From Rubritalea tangerina (GTDB lineage Bacteria > Verrucomicrobiota > Verrucomicrobiia > Verrucomicrobiales > Akkermansiaceae): a DNA stretch of 64,000 nt. The position numbers and the translations under genes were made by a program. The stretch's first letter is position 1, and each line of letters starts with the position of its first letter. The stretch is from the NCBI RefSeq assembly GCF_042683245.1, contig NZ_JBHUJB010000031.1, positions 65,079 through 129,078 of the forward strand, written 5' to 3'. Shown in pieces: positions 61,338-64,000 of the stretch. The notes below the pieces were generated by a model. That model did no database searches. It was not told the DNA's origin and saw only the letters and a program-made list of their open reading frames with translations.

Positions 61338-61763
61338 TTATTGGGATTGAAGGTCTTTGAGGGTGACGAAGCCTTTGCCTTGGGAGTCGAGCTGTTTAAA
61401 TGCGAGCTTGAGTTCATCGATGAGAGGGGGGAATTTTTTGACAGAATCGAGGGAGATAAAGCCTTTATTTTGCGGGTCTAGCTTTGGGTATTCGACTTTG
61501 GCTTGTTTCTTGTCTTTGGAGTGTTGGAAGAACTCTTTTTTGGTGACTTTGCCATCGTTATTGAGGTCGAAGTCATGGTAGAGTCCGTTGATTACGGAGT
61601 GGACAAATTCTTGTTCACTGAGTTTGCCATTTTTATTTTGGTCGAAGTTGGCGAACATGGCCATTTGCTTGGTTTGCGGGCTAGCATGAGCTGGGGTGGG
61701 TTTCGACGCGAAGCTCGGGAGGGTGAGGGCGCTGAAAATAAGGAGATTGAGCAAAGGTTGCAT
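61338..61763 (-). CDS. exported EF-hand calcium-binding protein
   Basis: A 141-residue exported protein. Signal peptide about 1-21 (LIFSALTLPSFAS). Two canonical EF-hand loops are visible, DQNKNGKLSEQE and DLNNDGKVTKKE, and two degenerate ones, DPQNKGFISLDS and DSQGKGFVTLKD, as in small calmodulin-like proteins of Planctomycetes and Verrucomicrobia. It may bind Ca2+ in the periplasm or at the surface. I use ATG 61763; longer frames run into the promoter of the divergent cystathionine synthase gene. The glycine-zipper gene follows 9 bases downstream. Confidence 0.88.
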   Translation of the reverse strand: MQPLLNLLIFSALTLPSFASKPTPAHASPQTKQMAMFANFDQNKNGKLSEQEFVHSVINGLYHDFDLNNDGKVTKKEFFQHSKDKKQAKVEYPKLDPQNKGFISLDSVKKFPPLIDELKLAFKQLDSQGKGFVTLKDLQSQ

Positions 61764-61889
61764 GGCGGGCTGACTATGCATGGAGCGATGGTGGAGCCCA
61801 AGGAAAATCTGCAGATGGTGGATTGGGCAGCACATCGGACTTGCAAATCTGGGGTGGTACAGTATCGATTTTCGGCGTTGAGAGATTTG

Positions 61890-63347
61890 ATGACATCGCC
61901 AGCCTGGCAACAGGAAGACCTCGGAGCCCCATTACCAGATGATCGCCATGCGATTTCGGTGTGTTTGCCGACTTGGGATTCGGTGATTGGTTATGAGGAA
62001 GGCAGAGATAAGGTCATCAAGCGCTTACGTTGTGGTTACCCACGCTTTTTCAAGCATCCTTTAGTGGAGCGCTTATTTCAGCAGGCAGCGAAGCAACTAG
62101 CTGTGGAGTCTGAGCGCGTGGTCATTTTTCCTGACAAGGCAGCAGCGCAGCGTGCTTTACGATTTGTGGAGAAGCGCACAGGGGCTGCGGCTCGGATAGT
62201 GAGCTATGATGGCTTACAGGCATTGATCGTTCCTGAGCCGGTGGCACCGGTTGCCATGGAATACTGGCGTTACACTGGAGAGATTGTGAGTAGTCGTCAG
62301 GCGTGGGATGTGCTTGAGGGCGATGGTTTGTGGCAGTACGACACGACCGAGTTACGTGAGCGTCTGGCTGCGTATGGAGGATATCAAGCTGGTGGAGTTT
62401 TCATTTATGAGAGTGGGATGGCTGGCGTGTATGCAGTGCATCGTGCATTGACTGGAATGTTTGCTGGCAAGAAGACGTTGCAGTTAGATTTTCCCTATGT
62501 GGATGTGTTGAAGGTGCAGAACCACTTTGGTTCAGGTGCTGTGATGCTTAATGATAGTCAGGGTGAATCGTTTGACGAAGCGTTGAAGCGTATCCGAGAA
62601 GGTGAGTTTGCGGCGGTATTTTGTGAAGTTCCGAGCAATCCATTACTGCGGTCTGTGGATCTCGAGCGTGTGCATGATGCATGCCGGGATGGCGGAGTTC
62701 CTCTTGTGGTGGATGATACGATTTGCAGTGTCTATAATGTGGATGTCTCGCGCTACGCGGACATTGTCACGACCTCATTGAGCAAATGGATTTCTGGTAA
62801 GGGCGATGTGCTAGCGGGTTGCGTGCAGTTGGTAGAGACATCACCATTTTACGCTGACCTTCTTGGCTTTTTTACTGATGATTGTGAATCGGGCTGCCGT
62901 CTCTACGCTGCGGATGCGGCTGTACTCGATGAGAATTCTAAAGGGTTTGAGGCACGTATGTCTCCGGTGAATACGACCTCTGCGGCATTAGTTGAAATGT
63001 TACTGGAGCATCCAGCTGTCGACAAAGTTTGGTACCCTAGTGTGAGCACGCCAGAAGCGTATGCGCAAGTGAAGCGTGAGAGGGGTGGTTATGGCGGTTT
63101 GGTTTCATTCACATTGAAGAATGAGAAGAAGTCGGCGAAGGTCTATGACGCATTAGAGTTGTCTAAGGGGCCTAGTTTGGGCACGGAGTTTTCACTTGTT
63201 TGTCCTTATACCTTACTTGCCCATTATGATGAACTGGACTGGGCGGAGGGCTGTGGGGTGCCGGCTCATTTGATCCGAGTTTCTATCGGCATTGAGCCGA
63301 GTGAGCAGGTCTTAGGGGCATTTCGTGCGGCTCTAGAGTTGGCATAG
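61890..63347 (+). CDS. cystathionine gamma-synthase, fungal-type PLP enzyme
   Basis: A Cys/Met-metabolism PLP enzyme of about 485 residues, longer than bacterial MetB (about 385). It opens HAISVCLPTWDSVIGYEEG and has CGYPRFFKHPLVE, phrases that I associate with the Str2-like cystathionine gamma-synthases of fungi. The PLP-binding Lys299 is in TTSLSKW, with the Asp of VVDDTICS before it. The reaction joins cysteine to an acyl-homoserine to give cystathionine. The frame is open back to 61503 because it runs over the divergent EF-hand gene; I take ATG 61890 (ATG 61815 or 61788 are possible). Confidence 0.85.
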   Translation: MTSPAWQQEDLGAPLPDDRHAISVCLPTWDSVIGYEEGRDKVIKRLRCGYPRFFKHPLVERLFQQAAKQLAVESERVVIFPDKAAAQRALRFVEKRTGAAARIVSYDGLQALIVPEPVAPVAMEYWRYTGEIVSSRQAWDVLEGDGLWQYDTTELRERLAAYGGYQAGGVFIYESGMAGVYAVHRALTGMFAGKKTLQLDFPYVDVLKVQNHFGSGAVMLNDSQGESFDEALKRIREGEFAAVFCEVPSNPLLRSVDLERVHDACRDGGVPLVVDDTICSVYNVDVSRYADIVTTSLSKWISGKGDVLAGCVQLVETSPFYADLLGFFTDDCESGCRLYAADAAVLDENSKGFEARMSPVNTTSAALVEMLLEHPAVDKVWYPSVSTPEAYAQVKRERGGYGGLVSFTLKNEKKSAKVYDALELSKGPSLGTEFSLVCPYTLLAHYDELDWAEGCGVPAHLIRVSIGIEPSEQVLGAFRAALELA

Positions 63348-63772
63348 TGATCAGAGCATCATAGCCGGTAGTGCTATTTGGTGACTATATATTGCAGCTT
63401 ATGCCAAATCGCTCTTCAAATGAGATAAATGATGATTTTGTTGGGCTTGATGCATTTTGCTGCGTTGAAGAATTGAAGAGTTGGGATCTTTGTATATAAA
63501 TTTGCGTTTTTCTCCAGTCGTTCGGTAGGTGCGGGACTGCTTCATCGCGTCTTGATTGCTGAATGAATTGAACCGTCATTGGACTTTTATGCGTCTGGAC
63601 GGGGTGTTTATTTTTATTGATCAAAATTTTCTACCATCAAAAAAGTTAGCACCTAACAAAGATAACAGATATTTTGTGTTAATGATTTGTTAGCCCGTGT
63701 CATTCGCTATCGAATCCAAATGGGATTTTGGGTGTGGGGTATTGATTCTTACGCTCTGGGGACCAATTTTTT
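63348..63772. other. AT-rich intergenic stretch with inverted and direct repeats
   Basis: No supported gene; an open frame at 63385-63624 on the minus strand looks random. Near the end GTTAG (63645-63649) pairs with CTAAC (63653-63657), and CTAACAAA (63653-63660) pairs alternatively with TTTGTTAG (63686-63693). GTTAGC is also repeated directly at 63645 and 63689. These competing arms lie 80-130 bases before the next start and may form a leader structure or operator. Confidence 0.4.
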
Positions 63773-64000
63773 ATGAAATCGTTTTTGCCAAGTATTGCTG
63801 TATCTGAGCGGTCACGGAAGTTCCGTGGTGTGAGCTGTTGGTTTGTGTTTTCCGCGTTTACACTCGGGGCTTCCTCTGTTTTTGGGCAGGCTGAGGAGCC
63901 TGGGTTTGATCAGGTACCAGATCTCGACACGGTGTTTGAGCAACGCAAGGTAGACATTAAGCGCCATCTGCCGACGAATAAAAAAGGAGTAGAGGCGAGT
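63773..64000 (+). CDS. exported protein, start only (3' truncated by window)
   Basis: A frame of 76 codons runs from ATG 63773 to the window end without a stop. MKSFLPSIAVSERSRKFRG is followed by a hydrophobic segment (WFVFSAFTLGASSVFGQ) and an acidic region (AEEPGFDQVPDLDTVFEQ), a signal peptide with cleavage near residue 39. The mature N-terminus is charged (RKVDIKRHLPTNKKG). The long intergenic region before it suggests its own promoter. The family cannot be told from the part seen. Confidence 0.72.
   Translation, partial: MKSFLPSIAVSERSRKFRGVSCWFVFSAFTLGASSVFGQAEEPGFDQVPDLDTVFEQRKVDIKRHLPTNKKGVEAS

Noticed and set aside
61503..61889. Long N-terminal extension of the cystathionine synthase frame
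   Set aside because: It reads across the oppositely oriented EF-hand gene and has no family-like sequence; the conserved enzyme begins near 61890.
63385..63624. 79-codon minus-strand frame in the last intergenic region
   Set aside because: Low-complexity residue mix, no signal or domain, and no conserved neighbour arrangement.

Overview
The window looks like a chromosomal segment of a Verrucomicrobiota bacterium, most likely from the Rubritalea/Akkermansia side of Verrucomicrobiales. The placement is inferred from gene content: two PEP-CTERM secreted proteins, two giant 'Pirellula/Verrucomicrobium type' membrane-bound dehydrogenase-cytochrome proteins, DUF1080 and ThuA sugar proteins, a PVC-type ECF sigma/anti-sigma pair, an Amuc_1098-like secretin, and few Shine-Dalgarno sequences. 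No insertion sequence, phage, CRISPR array or rRNA operon was seen; the one RNA gene recognised is tRNA-Phe.

Layout. 1-6 kb: 3' part of mnmE, then a minus-strand run rhlE-like helicase, ruvC, acyltransferase, class III fructose bisphosphatase. 6-15 kb: a secreted phosphoesterase, a polytopic membrane protein, an SMP-30 lactonase, thiG, a TPR-sulfotransferase, a PEP-CTERM protein, a YlbF-family protein with a Gly/Cys tail and an M20 peptidase. 15-34.5 kb: a carbohydrate and secreted-oxidation region with a second PEP-CTERM protein, a Gfo/Idh oxidoreductase divergent from a PAS-AraC regulator, a DUF1080-dehydrogenase-cytochrome c fusion, galM, msrA, an M48 lipoprotein peptidase, an ABC exporter pair, an ECF sigma/anti-sigma pair, a ThuA-dehydrogenase-cytochrome c fusion, an SHD1-hydrolase and a single-domain DUF1080 protein.

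34.5-42 kb: a minus-strand heavy-metal efflux island (RND pump, adaptor, TolC-like channel, a His-rich small protein) bracketed by two paralogous Cys/His-rich lipoproteins, with no regulator gene beside it. 42-49.8 kb: nagA, pgsA, tRNA-Phe, a glutaminyl-cyclase-like M28 lipoprotein, parB, an exported hypothetical, a SET-domain protein and two PilT-like ATPases. 49.9-58.5 kb: a plus-strand run of secretin, AsmA-like membrane protein, a 654-residue secreted protein of repeated modules, a MoxR ATPase and a DUF58 protein. 58.5-64 kb: ferredoxin, DciA-like protein, an atypical HAD hydrolase, folB, an RsuA-like pseudouridine synthase, two small exported proteins, a cystathionine gamma-synthase of the type known from fungi, and the start of another secreted protein that runs off the window.

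The strongest leads are: (i) the two fusions that put keto-sugar domains, a beta-propeller dehydrogenase and a c-type haem domain on one exported chain, suggesting periplasmic sugar oxidation; (ii) the metal efflux island with paired metal-binding lipoproteins; and (iii) the secretin operon carrying unknown exported proteins plus MoxR/DUF58. Functions are read from motifs and family knowledge; no search was run.
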